The notes below the pieces were generated by a model. The model was not told where the DNA came from. It made no database searches and saw nothing but the letters and a program-made list of their open reading frames with translations. From Tetracentron sinense (lineage: Eukaryota > Streptophyta > Magnoliopsida > Trochodendrales > Trochodendraceae), in assembly GCA_015143295.1 (NCBI GenBank), contig CM026568.1, positions 19,226,607 to 19,290,606 on the forward strand: DNA of 64,000 bases, read 5' to 3'. How positions within the stretch are numbered: position 1 is the stretch's first letter; each line of letters starts with the position of its first letter. The translations under genes were made by a program, and so were the position numbers. Below are positions 49,037 through 59,551 of this stretch, in pieces.

Positions 49037-50575
49037 ACCACTATATGCAAAAATAACATATTATGTATATATATATTTTTAATTTATACATACGATGTAT
49101 TAAACTTGTAAAAAAATTGGGGCCACTATGCCCCCCCGCGCGCGCGCGCCTGGCTCCGCCACTAACCACCGGTTTAGGGCTTTTAAATTTTAGGTTTTGT
49201 TATTATTAGTTTTTATTTTTATTTTTTTGGCATAGAGGTAGCCAACACACATTTAATTCTGCCATGACACCGACGCACAGACTTTAGAAGTCCATGAGTT
49301 TACATTGCTAAGCAATGTGGGACTAAGTTGTAAATATCCTACAGCTGAAAAATATTATTGAGTCTAAATCTAACTCTTATATCTAAATTAAGTATATTCT
49401 ATATACAAATACCAGCAGAGACCCCGTGTGATCCATGGGTAATAATTTAAGAATATCTAAATTAAATAATATTATTTATTTATTTAAATATTAAGTAATA
49501 TATTTTAATAGTATAATTTTTTTAATTTTATAAACATTATAATTTGTATTAATTAATTGACTTTATAATAATAATTTATTATTATTTTAATAACATTTAA
49601 TAAAAAGTCATAAATTTCTTCATATTAAACTTAAATTAATATACCCAAGAGTTGGAGCTAAGAGAGAACTCTATAATAGTGGAGATAGAGAGGTCTCTAG
49701 GATGAGATAGTGGATCTCAAACTTGCAAGAGTTGGAGATAAGAGAAGGACTCTACAATAGTGGAGATATAAACGGCTCTAGGATGAGACAGTGGGTCCCA
49801 AACTTGAATGGTGGAGATTAAAGAGAAAATCCACTTGTTATCTCTAAAATAGAAGTTATAAGATTAGAGGGATTGGAGTTTGGAGAGCAGAGAGAGAAGT
49901 CTTATTTCTTTATATTATAGTACTAGCAGAGACCCCATGCGATACATGGGATAAGAAGACAAAGGCATGAAATTAAAAATAATTTAAATAGAAATATAAT
50001 AAAATAAATTGTTATGTTACTCTAAACGACAGAAATTAATCGAAAGTGGACGGGATAACTACAACTCCTTATAAATCGTGTGTTCTTTGGGGCCCACCAA
50101 TTTGGACGGGATAACTACAACTCCTTATAAATCATGTATTCTTTGGGGAGATGGATAAAGATAGAGATGTGTGAGAAAATTTAGGAAGAAATTGAGATGT
50201 TTTTTTATATTATAGTATAGATATAATAAATGTAGGCCAGGCCCTTGGGCTAGGGAATGATCAGCCCAAACTCAACTTCAGGCTAAGACTTGAGCCCAAA
50301 CCCAATCCAGCCCAGTTAGAACCTCAGTCCAACCTGCCCTTAATTTGGGTTGGATCGGAAGGGCCTGCAACCGGGCCCATGTGTTGCCTACCAATAAAGA
50401 GATCGAAATGGCAATTTTGATAATTCAATGGAGAGTGAAGTTATAATATTCAGAAAAAATTTGGAGGAAGATAAGCCACAATGGCAATCTAGTAGCATCA
50501 CTTTGAGATAACAAAGAAAGTAGATGTGAATTAGAAAGTAAATATTCTTCTACACCCACATTAAGCAACCATCAT
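49037..50575. other. AT-rich stretch with minor repeats and no gene
   Basis: Holds a (CG)n run at about 49137..49149 and an imperfect tandem of 'AGAGTTGGAGATAAGAGA...GGATGAGA' phrases at 49680..49830. Two copies of 'AGCAGAGACCCC...ATACATGGG' lie near 49425 and 49925, and a 34-bp duplicated phrase ('GGACGGGATAACTACAACTC') lies near 50048 and 50103. I recognise no protein. Confidence 0.55.
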
Positions 50576-51030
50576 TAGGGCTGTAAACGGATGCAGATAT
50601 TATCCGTATCCGATTTATATCCGAATCTTCTAGTTGGATAATTATCTGGATAGGTATCCGGTGGAGCGGATTCGGATAGTAAAATATTATCCGTTTATAA
50701 TCGGATTCGGATACTATTATATCCGATCCGATAAATATCCGTCCGATTATATAATATATTTTAAATTTATAAAATTAATATAACCTTTAAAATATATTTT
50801 TTAAAATAAAAATTTATATATTTTTAAAATATTAATTTATATTTTTTTTTAAAATTAATCGGATAATTTGGATACTATCCGAATCCGGATATTTTAATCG
50901 AAGTTGGATACGGATATCATATTTCACTATCCGCCGGATATTTATTCAGATTCGGATATCCGGATATATAATCGGATACAAATTCGGATATACCAATATC
51001 CGCTCTGAATCCGCTCCGTTTACAGCCCTA
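50576..51030. mobile_element. Complete GGATAT-rich hAT-type MITE, 455 bp
   Basis: Perfect-looking ends TAGGGCTGTAAACGGA and TCCGTTTACAGCCCTA. It is flanked by the exact 8-bp target duplication ACCATCAT (50568..50575 and 51031..51038), which places it in the hAT superfamily. GGATAT/ATATCC words fill both arms. It serves as the reference copy for 35343..35762 and 42867..43373. Confidence 0.87.
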
Positions 51031-51074
51031 ACCATCATTACAATTATGTTAAAAACTTCACACCTTGGATTTTT

Positions 51075-51190
51075 TATTTATTTTGATAACCATGGATATC
51101 CTGAACTCTGAAAGCTCAGACCAAGCCAGGAATTGAACTCGAGACCTCCGGGTTACGGTTCGTCCAAGTGACCACTGGGCTATGTACATC
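51075..51190 (-). mobile_element. tRNA-derived SINE, probable
   Basis: On the minus strand, TAGCCCAGTGGTC (51170..51182) resembles a tRNA A box. GAGTTCAATTCC (51129..51140) resembles a B box about 30 bases further on. A/T-rich sequence follows near 51070. No target duplication was found. Confidence 0.55.
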
Positions 51191-51636
51191 ATTTTCCCTC
51201 CAAGAGATTCACAAAAAAAGCCTCTATATAATGGATAGAGCTTTCCTTATCTATTTAGGATAGTTCTATTCTCTCTTGTGTACAACTATAATACTTCCTT
51301 TTATGAGTAACCTGAAGAAACATGCACTTGCTGGTCAACCCCATCTAATTCTTCATTAAAACATGATTAATACAAGTACCAGAAAAACATTTTTATGAGA
51401 TTAATCAAGGATACTATGACACTAGCTAGCCATGGTCCTAAGTAGTAAGTAGTAACAAGAGAAACAACACAAACTAGTATTTACATGCATTAAAGCAATC
51501 TAGTGAAGACCTCACATGCATTAGTTTAAAAAAAAAAAAAATGTAACCAAAAGACAACTGCTTGGTTGTAATTAATTCAAACCCACAAAAACACATTAAA
51601 AAAGTCCTAAACATCCAACCACACTTCTCTGACATT
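51191..51636. other. Downstream region of the small membrane-protein gene
   Basis: AT-rich and without a coding frame. It probably includes the 3' untranslated region of the gene at 51637..51939. Confidence 0.5.
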
Positions 51637-51939
51637 TCATTCCACGCAGATTTTGAAAATAGGATCTGGGAGCACTCTCAAAGACATGCGCCTAGGCATC
51701 TTATAATTCCTTCCAGGGGCATTCATCATCTTAACCTTAGTCCTCTTGCTGCAGCAACCACAACAGCACCATAAGCACAAAAGGAGAAGAGCCATGGTCA
51801 AGCCCACAGGTACACCTACTTTGAGCCAGTGGTGCAGCTTCTCTTCTCTGGTCTCTGATGGAAACACTTCATCGAACTTAACAAGTAAATACCCACCAAA
51901 ATTCTCTAGAAGAAGCAACAACTCCTTTAATTTCTCCAT
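51637..51939 (-). CDS. Small cysteine-rich single-pass membrane protein, unknown function
   Basis: A single exon of 100 residues starting MEKLKELLLLLENFGGYLLV. An amphipathic N-terminus (residues 1-40) ends in an acidic/basic stretch (SETREEKLHHW). One membrane segment covers about residues 42-58 and runs into the cysteine cluster WCCCGCC near 57-63. The rest is a basic C-terminal tail (KRTKVKMMNAPGRNYKMPRR). This architecture is what I recall of a conserved family of small plant proteins without an assigned role, but I cannot name it. No intron is needed. The start is supported by the conserved-looking N-terminus and an A/G-rich context. A (TA)n microsatellite lies about 30-70 bp upstream and could serve as or displace the TATA region. 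The cysteine cluster could be lipid-modified or bind metal; that is inference. Confidence 0.65.
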   Translation of the reverse strand: MEKLKELLLLLENFGGYLLVKFDEVFPSETREEKLHHWLKVGVPVGLTMALLLLCLWCCCGCCSKRTKVKMMNAPGRNYKMPRRMSLRVLPDPIFKICVE

Positions 51940-51970
51940 TACTTGCTTCTTTACACTCTCCTATTCCATC

Positions 51971-52009
<39 letters not shown>
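51971..52009. repeat. (TA)n microsatellite upstream of the small gene
   Basis: About 19 TA units with one CA interruption, 32-70 bp upstream of the start codon at 51939. Confidence 0.92.
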
Positions 52010-52011
<2 letters not shown>

Positions 52012-52246
52012 GTGCTGGGTGGGAAATTATGTAGGTGAATTATTATTGAATTCCTCATTATTTTTTCCTTTTCTTGGCAAAGGCATTAATTAATTATTTG
52101 TAATTAGTACTGTATTTTTTTTCCTTTTTTTTGGGGCTAGAATGGGGCCAAGACCCAGCTACACTAAGGACATACCTGGGCCTTGCGGCCCAAAAACATT
52201 AGGAAAAAGCAAATAAATTAACCCAATAAGAGGGGAATCATACACC

Positions 52247-53056
52247 TAGGGTTGTCAAAGGGTAGGATCAGGGCAGGGTCAGGTCAACCCTAGCCCTACC
52301 CTTCCCTATAAGAGTAGGGCCCTAGCCCAGCCCTATCCCTTCAAGGGCCGGGATTGATTGGGCCCTAACCCTGCCCTCAAGGGTCAGGGCAGAGCCAAAG
52401 GGCTGGAAGGGCCGAAAGAAAGAGCGGGTTTTTTTTTTTTTTGTGATTTGAGATAACGAGATTTTTTTTCTACACCAACTGTCAACCTGACATTAAATGG
52501 ATGCCCTCCTCTTTTATCCCGGCTTGGGACCGACATTACAACAAAAAAAACAATGACAAAGTTAATTTTTTTTCCTTATCAGTGACAAGCATACATGATA
52601 GAATAAAACAAAGTAAAACTATATAAAACAAAATTTATATATCAAAATCCTCTAAGCAAGAGGAGGCGAGGAGACGATTTCGCATACAAGATTAGGGTTA
52701 GGGTTCGTAACGAGTGTCGAGACCTTGAGGAGTTTTATAACGATGGTCAAGCGAAATTACTCATTTAACCCTACTATTAAACCATTTGAAATGGTAAAAT
52801 GAGTAATTTTATAAATAATATATATATATATATACTTTTATGGTTTATAGACCTTAGCTATCATGTAGCAACTAAAGAGAAAGGCAGGGCTTTAAAGGGC
52901 AGGGCCGGGGTGAGCCCTGGCCCAGCCTGTAGAAGCAGGGCTTCCGGATTTTGAACCCTGCCCGGCCCAAGGGCTGGGAAGGGCAGGGCTTCAGAGGGCT
53001 TTGAAGGGCAGGGTAGGGTTGGGTACCCTTCTACGAGGGCTTTTTTGACAGCCCTA
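52247..53056. mobile_element. hAT-type element, 810 bp, GGGCAGGG-rich
   Basis: Starts TAGGGTTGTCAAAGGG and ends TTTTTTGACAGCCCTA. It is flanked by the exact 8-bp target duplication CATACACC (52239..52246 and 53057..53064). Both arms repeat GGGCAGGG/CCCTGCCC words; the centre is AT-rich with a (TA)n run near 52830. No transposase frame is present. Confidence 0.87.
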
Positions 53057-53064
53057 CATACACC

Positions 53065-53241
53065 CCCAAACCCGGCCTATGGGACCCACTAATAATTGGC
53101 AAGCCAATCAACACTAAAATTAACTTATCTGTAAACATGTCCAATGCAGTCTCAATCCCTGCTTCATCAAATACTGACATGCATCAACAAAACTGTGATT
53201 AGGGTGAAATTAAAACCGAGCACTAATCAAGAGTCTGAACA
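53065..53241. other. Short non-coding spacer
   Basis: Nothing recognised apart from the C tract that follows. Confidence 0.5.
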
Positions 53242-53261
53242 CCCCCCCCCCCCCCCCCCCC
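53242..53261. repeat. Poly(C) tract of 20 bases
   Basis: Twenty consecutive C residues followed by GCG. The length may be unreliable in an assembly. Confidence 0.9.
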
Positions 53262-53399
53262 GCGACATAGTTAGAAAAATGATTAGAGCACACCAAAAAA
53301 AGTTATGATGCAGTACTCCAAAATTTGCTGTCATTAGTGGGTGGTTAGGAGGAGCGCAAATCATCAGGTCGACGCGTAATACCATAACGTGGAATTAGG

Positions 53400-54179
53400 A
53401 GACATGTTCTTCCTTTTAATTTCCCACGTGACCACGTCTTCCTCTTTTAACATCCTTTAATTGTGCTTAAGTTTCACCCACCCTTAGGATTAAACCATCT
53501 AATCTTGATTTTTAGAAAAAAAAAGAATTAACACTCTAAGTTAGTGAATCTTAACCATAATTAAAAGGTGTTAATTTTTTTTTGTTAAGAATCAACTACA
53601 ATTAAAGGGTGTTAAAAGGGAGGAGACGCGGCACGGACCAGGCAATTTGGGCTCGATTATAAGTGCATGATCACTTTTACTTTAACTAAAAAAGTAAAGC
53701 TTTTTTTGGAGGGTACTAAAAAATTAAAGTGGTATTAAAATTAGGGAACTTATTAAAAACACTCGATAGTATGTTCTATCGAGTGTGTGACCGTTAAGAT
53801 TTAGAACCCTTGAGATTTGTGCAAGCAGTAACTACCGAAATAACTCAATAAGAGTTCCAGTTTCTTACCCTGTTGCCTAAGGCATCTTAGTCGGCTTAAG
53901 AGAGTTGAAAATAAGTGTCTTTTATTTCCTATTCTCTCTTGCATACGTACGGATATTCTCTCCTCTTCGTTAACCAAGTGAAGATCACATCACAGTCTTG
54001 AGATTGCCACTAAACCCTTTTGATACCCCTAAACTGTGGTTATGATTCACTTATCTTAAAGTTCACCAATTTATCTTTGATTTTTTTTTTTAAGGAAATA
54101 TTAATTTTTTTAATCATTTTTAAAAAAATATTATTTTTTCTTAAATATGGCTTGAAAAAATGTTAAAAGTATTTTAAAT
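53400..54179. repeat. Copies of the 'GTGGTTAAGATTCAC' repeat family, no gene
   Basis: Direct and inverted copies of the phrase 'TTAATTGTGxTTAAG...CACCC' occur at about 53455 and 53535..53610. The rest is AT-rich. Confidence 0.6.
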
Positions 54180-55281
54180 ATTTTTTTCTAGAAACTAAGG
54201 ATAGGTCGAGGGTTTCATTCCTGTTAAAAAAAATATTTACCCTAAAGGTTATAAATTCTTAACAATAGTTATTTTTAAATTTTTTTCTTAAAAATCAAGG
54301 TTAGGTTGTTGATCCCTAAGTGAATCTTAACCATAGTTAATATGAATTAGACTATGATATGTGTTGACACATGGGCGCGATTGAACTCGGGAGAGTTCAA
54401 GTGAAAACCGGATCCCAGTACCCCATATTAATTGTGGTTAAAATTCATTAACACTTAGGGTTCAACAACCTAACTTTGATTTTTAGAAGAAAAAAAATAT
54501 TAGAAAAACAACTCTAGTTAAGAATTTTTAATCCTTGGCGTTAATATTTTATAAAAGGAATGAATCCTCATAACCAGACTCAGGGAGTCCAGTTATGCCT
54601 CAGAGGTCGCCACGTCTCTCTTTTGACACCCATTAACCTTGGTTAAGATCCACCCTAAGGGTTAGTGAATCTTAACCACAATTAATATGGGTTATTGTGA
54701 TCTGGTTTTCACTTGAACTCTCCCGAGTTCAATCGTGCCCACGTGTCAACACAAATCATAGTCTAACCCATATTAACTGTGGTTAAGATTTACTAACTCT
54801 TAGGCTTCAACAACTTAACTTTGATTTTTTTTTTAAATATAAAAATAACTATGGTTAAGAATTTATAACATTTAGGGTTAATATTTTTTTAATAGGAATG
54901 AAACCCTCGATGATTATGACCGGATTCAGGGGAGTCCGATTACGCCCCTGAGGTCACCACATGTTCCTTTTGACATCTCTTAATTGTGGTTAAGATTCCT
55001 CTAGGGTTATAATATTAATTTTTTTTCTCTAACGATGGTGTTTTTTTAAAAAAAACCAAGGATAGGTGGGTGAATGTTACCCATAGTTAAGGGGTGTCAA
55101 AAAAGACATGTGGTGACCTCAGAGGTGTAACGAGATTCCCCAAGTCCGGTTATAAATGTCTAGGATTTCATTCATTTTTAATATTTTTTTCTAATAAATA
55201 AGTTTAGATTTTCTAATCCTAAAAGTTAGTAAATCTTAACCACAAAATATAGGTTAAAAGGGACATTTGTTGACTTATGGG
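54180..55281. repeat. Repeat block, first copy (partner at 58370..59240)
   Basis: From 'ACCAAGGATAGGTxG' at about 54190 to 'CTTATGGG' at 55281. It corresponds closely to 58370..59240 in the same orientation. Within it the phrase around 54360..54420 recurs inverted at 54700..54775 ('CTTGAACTCTCCCGAGTTCAATCG'), making a large imperfect palindrome. No coding frame. Confidence 0.7.
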
Positions 55282-55703
55282 CAAGGTTTTTAATTTCGAA
55301 ATTCTCGATGATTTTGGCCAGCCAACCAGAACCGAAATCCCGAAATATTGCGGGATTTCGACGAAATTTCGAAATTCAAAATATTAATATTTTATTAATT
55401 ATATATATTTTTTATTAAAATTTTGTATATTTATATAAATATTATTATTTTATTTTTAAAATTAATATATAAATTTTCGAAATTTCAATGTAAAAATTTT
55501 GAAATATTTCAAAATATTTCGGAATTTTAATTAAAAAAAACAATAAAAAAAACTATTTAAAAATAATAAAAAATTAGATTTCGGTCAAAATTCCGAAATC
55601 TTCGAAATCCGAAATTTTCGAAATTTCGACCGAAATCTAATTTTCAAAATAAACACAGTTTCGATGTCGTTGGGGTTGTCCGAAACCGAAATTTCTTGAC
55701 TTG
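55282..55703. mobile_element. hAT-type MITE rich in AATTTCGAAAT, 422 bp
   Basis: Starts CAAGGTTTTTAATTTCG and ends CGAAATTTCTTGACTTG. It is flanked by the exact 8-bp duplication CTTATGGG (55274..55281 and 55704..55711). The duplicate block at about 59235 reads CTTATAGGTG with no insert, so it gives the empty site. Confidence 0.8.
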
Positions 55704-55711
55704 CTTATGGG

Positions 55712-56239
55712 TGTTATTGAATGAAATTTCAATCACAATTGATTGTCTTCACTTTGGTTCACAGAGAGAAAAGCGGAGATTTTTTTTACACTCTTGAGCC
55801 GACTTAGATGTGACTAGGCTTATTTGAGAGGAAGGGAGCAACCGACAAAGATAATTAACTTTTGTTTCTGTCAATCACCATTAATCTATCGAGTGTTTTA
55901 ATCACTTCCCTTAAAATTATAGAAAAAGTGATGACATCTTATAATTGCATTAATGTCGAAAGGTAATTTACTATTTGCAATAAATTGTGAGATATTTAAT
56001 ATCGTTAGGGCCTTGTTTGGTTAAACTTCTCCAAGAAGAGAAGAACTTCTTAGGAATTACTTCAGATGAAGCAACTCATAAAGAAGTCTACAAAAGACAT
56101 TCGGAAAATAAATTATGTTTGTTTTGCACATGTGAAAAATTACTCTTGTAAATTAAAAAATCAAAAAAATTGTTTGGTTTGCACTTTTAAAAAGTTACTC
56201 CTACACTCTTAATTTAAGTAAGTTTAACCAAAGTTTTTT
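55712..56239. other. Non-coding stretch
   Basis: The first part continues the repeat block ('CAATTGATTGTCTTxACTTxGGTTCAC', also at 59270). A piece near 56009 starts GGCCTTGTTTGGTTAAACTT, like the ends of the 34296..35124 element family. Confidence 0.5.
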
Positions 56240-56405
56240 TTGTGGTTCAAGATATACGTTTAGGCTGCAACGCCAGTTAGGTGTTAGTATCTGTTCAGTT
56301 AGTGGGCGGGTGGAGAGTATATACAAACTCCCACCCTCTCGTGAATGGAACCCAGTACCTCCCCTCAAACCAGGGGACCGGATACACTACCACTAGGACA
56401 AAGCC
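56240..56405 (-). mobile_element. tRNA-derived SINE, probable
   Basis: On the minus strand, GTCCTAGTGGTA (56388..56399) resembles an A box and GGGTTCCATTC (56342..56352) a B box, about 37 bases apart. The A-rich 3' side lies at about 56238..56250. Boundaries are approximate; no target duplication was found. Confidence 0.55.
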
Positions 56406-58369
56406 TTGGTGTGTAGTTTAACCATAGTTAAAAGAGGGTAAAAGAGACAAGTGGATGCGGTGGTCCCCTTCATAGGGGAATGCGCAATCCTCTAATCACT
56501 ACTCCTTTGGTATAAAGGACAGAGATCTCATCCTAACCAATTGTTATTGAACTCTGAGAGAGTTCAATCGCACCCACAGGCCAACACGTGTCTCTTTTAA
56601 TCTCGATTAACTGTAGTTACGATTCACTAACCTCTGGGATTCAACGATATAATCTTGGTTTTTAGAATAAAATATTTTAAAAAATATTTAACTCTTGGTT
56701 AAGAATTTTTAACCCTTAAGGTTAACTTTTATAATATTTTTTTAAAAAAAAACCAAAGTCATATTATTAAACCCTAAAGATTAGTGAATCTTAATCATAA
56801 TTAATAGAGATTAAAAAAGACACGTGTTGGTCTAGGGTGCAATTGAACTCTCTCTAAGTTCAATTACAATTGGTTGTGATGAGTTGTTGGCAAGAGTGAT
56901 GAGATCTTAAAGGACAAGGGTCACGGTCGGTTTGGAAAGCAACCTATCATGCTTTTATAAGGTATTACCCATGTTAGGGGCACTACACGCTTTTATAAGG
57001 TGTCATTTCATATCAGAGGCAAGAGAAATTTTATAAAGCAAATTGACGTAAACAACCATCCTTCCATCAACTTCCCACGGAAGTGAAAAACACTTTTCCG
57101 CAAAAGCAACCCACACTTTTTTATGTGGAAGTGAGATTTTTGACTTTCATTAAACTTCCTCCCAAAGTCATTGATGAATGGTTAATCAAACATTATATTT
57201 GACTTCTTGAAACGAAAAGTCAGTAATGAAAAATCTAACCAAACGCTACCTATTACTGCTGACCGTAAATACTTTTTTTTAAAAAAAGGAGTCTCCTAAT
57301 TTTTTGAGTGCTACTGCTAACCAGTAGCCCAGACGCACTAGTCTTTTTTTAAACCGTCCATCAGATGACCGTAATACCCCCCCTTTTTTTTAACCGTCCC
57401 ACAATGCCACAACCAAACAACCAGTGGTTTTCTTTTCTTCCCTCTTTAGGGATTTTTGGTGAAGAGAATTTTACTTTAAAACTTGCATGATGGACCTCAT
57501 TTTCATTGTCTTGCTTTTGTTACCTTTACCACGTCGTTAACCTCATCCTGAGTTTCTCCTTTTATGAGTGCTAGTCTTACTCGAGAAAGAAATTGGACTT
57601 CCTAAAATATCCCGGTAATCTTTTTATGATACAGACAACAATAGTGTGGAATCTCTGGTTGATTGGGAATGGCAGAGTTTTCTCCTTCTACCACGCTCCG
57701 TAAAGCTCACCTTTAGCCTGGTGAGCTCTTACAGTTTTCCCCGGACGCAAGGTGGTGACAACAAGTGTCAAAACCATCTTCTTGTTATTGAGTAGTAACA
57801 CAGCGTATTGCACCCACTCTATGTCCGAAAAAAAAATTGACTTATTATGTCTTGTGGTGCTAGCACTCTTCTATAGATGATTGACAAATATATATTAGAA
57901 CTTTTTTTTTATAATACTATGTATTTAAAAAAATCGAAACATCTCGAACCTATTCAATCGCATATTATCAACTTATAAGTCACAACCTATACTTTTTTAT
58001 CTTTACTAATATAATGAGGATGGACGTGATCAAAATATTGATTGAGTTTTGCTAATTCCAAAACTACACTTTACTCGTATATAAAGACAATGCTACTTTG
58101 AAGGTTGATTGAATTGAAGCTTAATTTTAAAACTATTCATTTACTAATATATAAAGATAATGATATTTAAAAATTTTGATTGAATTTTAACTTAATTTCA
58201 AAATTACCCATTATTAATTCTAGGAGACTTTTTTCACTAAAATATTATTTTTTTTAAAATTACCCTTGGTTTTTTTTTAAAGAAATATTAATTTTTTTAA
58301 TCATTGTTTAAAAAAATTATTTTTTCTTAACAAAAAAATATTAAGTATTTTTAATAATTTTTTCCTAGA
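56406..58369. other. Non-coding stretch with further repeat copies
   Basis: Inverted and direct copies of the 53-59 kb repeat are at 56540..56660 and 56760..56880. A possible fold-back piece lies between about 56925 (GGTCGGTTTGGAAAG) and 57245 (TCTAACCAAACGCTACC). 57600..57830 is not AT-rich and resembles nothing I recognise. No gene is supported. Confidence 0.5.
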
Positions 58370-59290
58370 AACCAAGGATAGATGGGGTGAACCATAGGGG
58401 TACTGGGTGAATCATAACCACAGTTAATGGGTGTCAAAAGAGACACATGGCGACCTCCGAGGCGTAACTGGACTCCCATGAGTCCGGTTATGAGGATTCA
58501 TTCATTTTATAAAATATTAACCCTAAGGGTTAAAAATTCTTAACCAGAGTTGTATTTTAATTTTTTTTTCTAAAAATCAAGGTTAGGTTGTTGAACCCTA
58601 AGGGTTAGTGAATCTTAACCACAGTTAGTATGGGTTACTGTGATCCGGTTTTTACTTGAACTCTCCTGAGTTCAATCGCGCCCACATGTCAACACAGATC
58701 ATAGTCTAACCCAAATTAACTGTGGTTAAGATTTACTAACTCTTAGGCTTCAACAACTTAACCTTGATTTTTAAGAAAAAAAAATTAAAAATAACTATGG
58801 TTAAGAATTTATAACCTTTAGGGTTAATATTTTTTTAATAGGAATGAAACCCTCGACGATTATAACGGAACTCGGAGGAGTCCGATTACGCCCATGAGGT
58901 CGCCACGTGTTCCTTTTGACATCACTTAATTGTGGTTAAGATTCACTCACCCCTAGGGTTATAATATTGAAAACAAATTTCTAACGATGGTGAATTTTAA
59001 AAAAAAAAAAATTTCAAAAAAACGAAGGATAGGTGGGTGAATCTTAACCATAGTTAAGGGGTGTAAAAAAAAGACACGTGGCGGCCTCATAGGTGTAACA
59101 AGACTCCTCGAGTCCGGTATAACTGTCTATGATTTCATTCATTTTTAATATTTGTTTCTAGTAAATAAGGTTAGATTTTCTAACCCTAAAAGTTAGTAAA
59201 TCTTAACCACAAAATATGGGTTAAAAGGGAAATTTGTTCACTTATAGGTGCAATTGAACGAAAGTTCAATAACAATTGATTGTCTTTACT
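58370..59290. repeat. Repeat block, second copy (partner at 54180..55281)
   Basis: Same order of phrases as 54180..55281: 'CTAGAAACCAAGGATAG', 'AACTCTCCTGAGTTCAATCG', 'GGCTTCAACAACTTAAC', 'GGAATGAAACCCTCGA', 'CACGTGTTCCTTTTGACAT'. It lacks the hAT-type insertion at 55282. Confidence 0.7.
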
Positions 59291-59470
59291 TGGTTCACGG
59301 ATAGAAGAGAGGAGATTTTTTTCACACTCTTGAGTTGGGGTGGTTATTGAACAAAATGTTCGTGAATTACTCGGGCTCAGCTCGTTAAAAGCTCGAGTAT
59401 CGTTTGTTTATTTAGTAAACGAGCCGAGCTTGAACACACCCCTACTCGGCTCGATTACATAAATATTTAA

Positions 59471-59504
<34 letters not shown>

Positions 59505-59551
59505 TAAATACTAAAAATAAATATATTTATTTTATTAGTTAAATATATTTC
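59291..59551. other. AT-rich stretch with remnant of the 'GAGCTCG' TIR family
   Basis: About 59370..59460 carries CTCGGGCTCAGCTCG and GAGCCGAGCTTGAACACACC, like 31372..32211. It ends in a (TA)n run (59470..59497) and is cut by the LTR at 59552. Confidence 0.55.

Noticed and set aside
49905-50222. Possible Helitron ends near 'TATAGTACTAGCAGAGACCCC' and 'TTATATTATAGTATAGAT'
   Set aside because: No convincing 5' TC end, 3' hairpin plus CTRR end, or AT target site could be established.
51129-51182. tRNA gene on the minus strand
   Set aside because: Box-like motifs are present, but no cloverleaf with matched acceptor stem could be formed by eye. A SINE is the better explanation.
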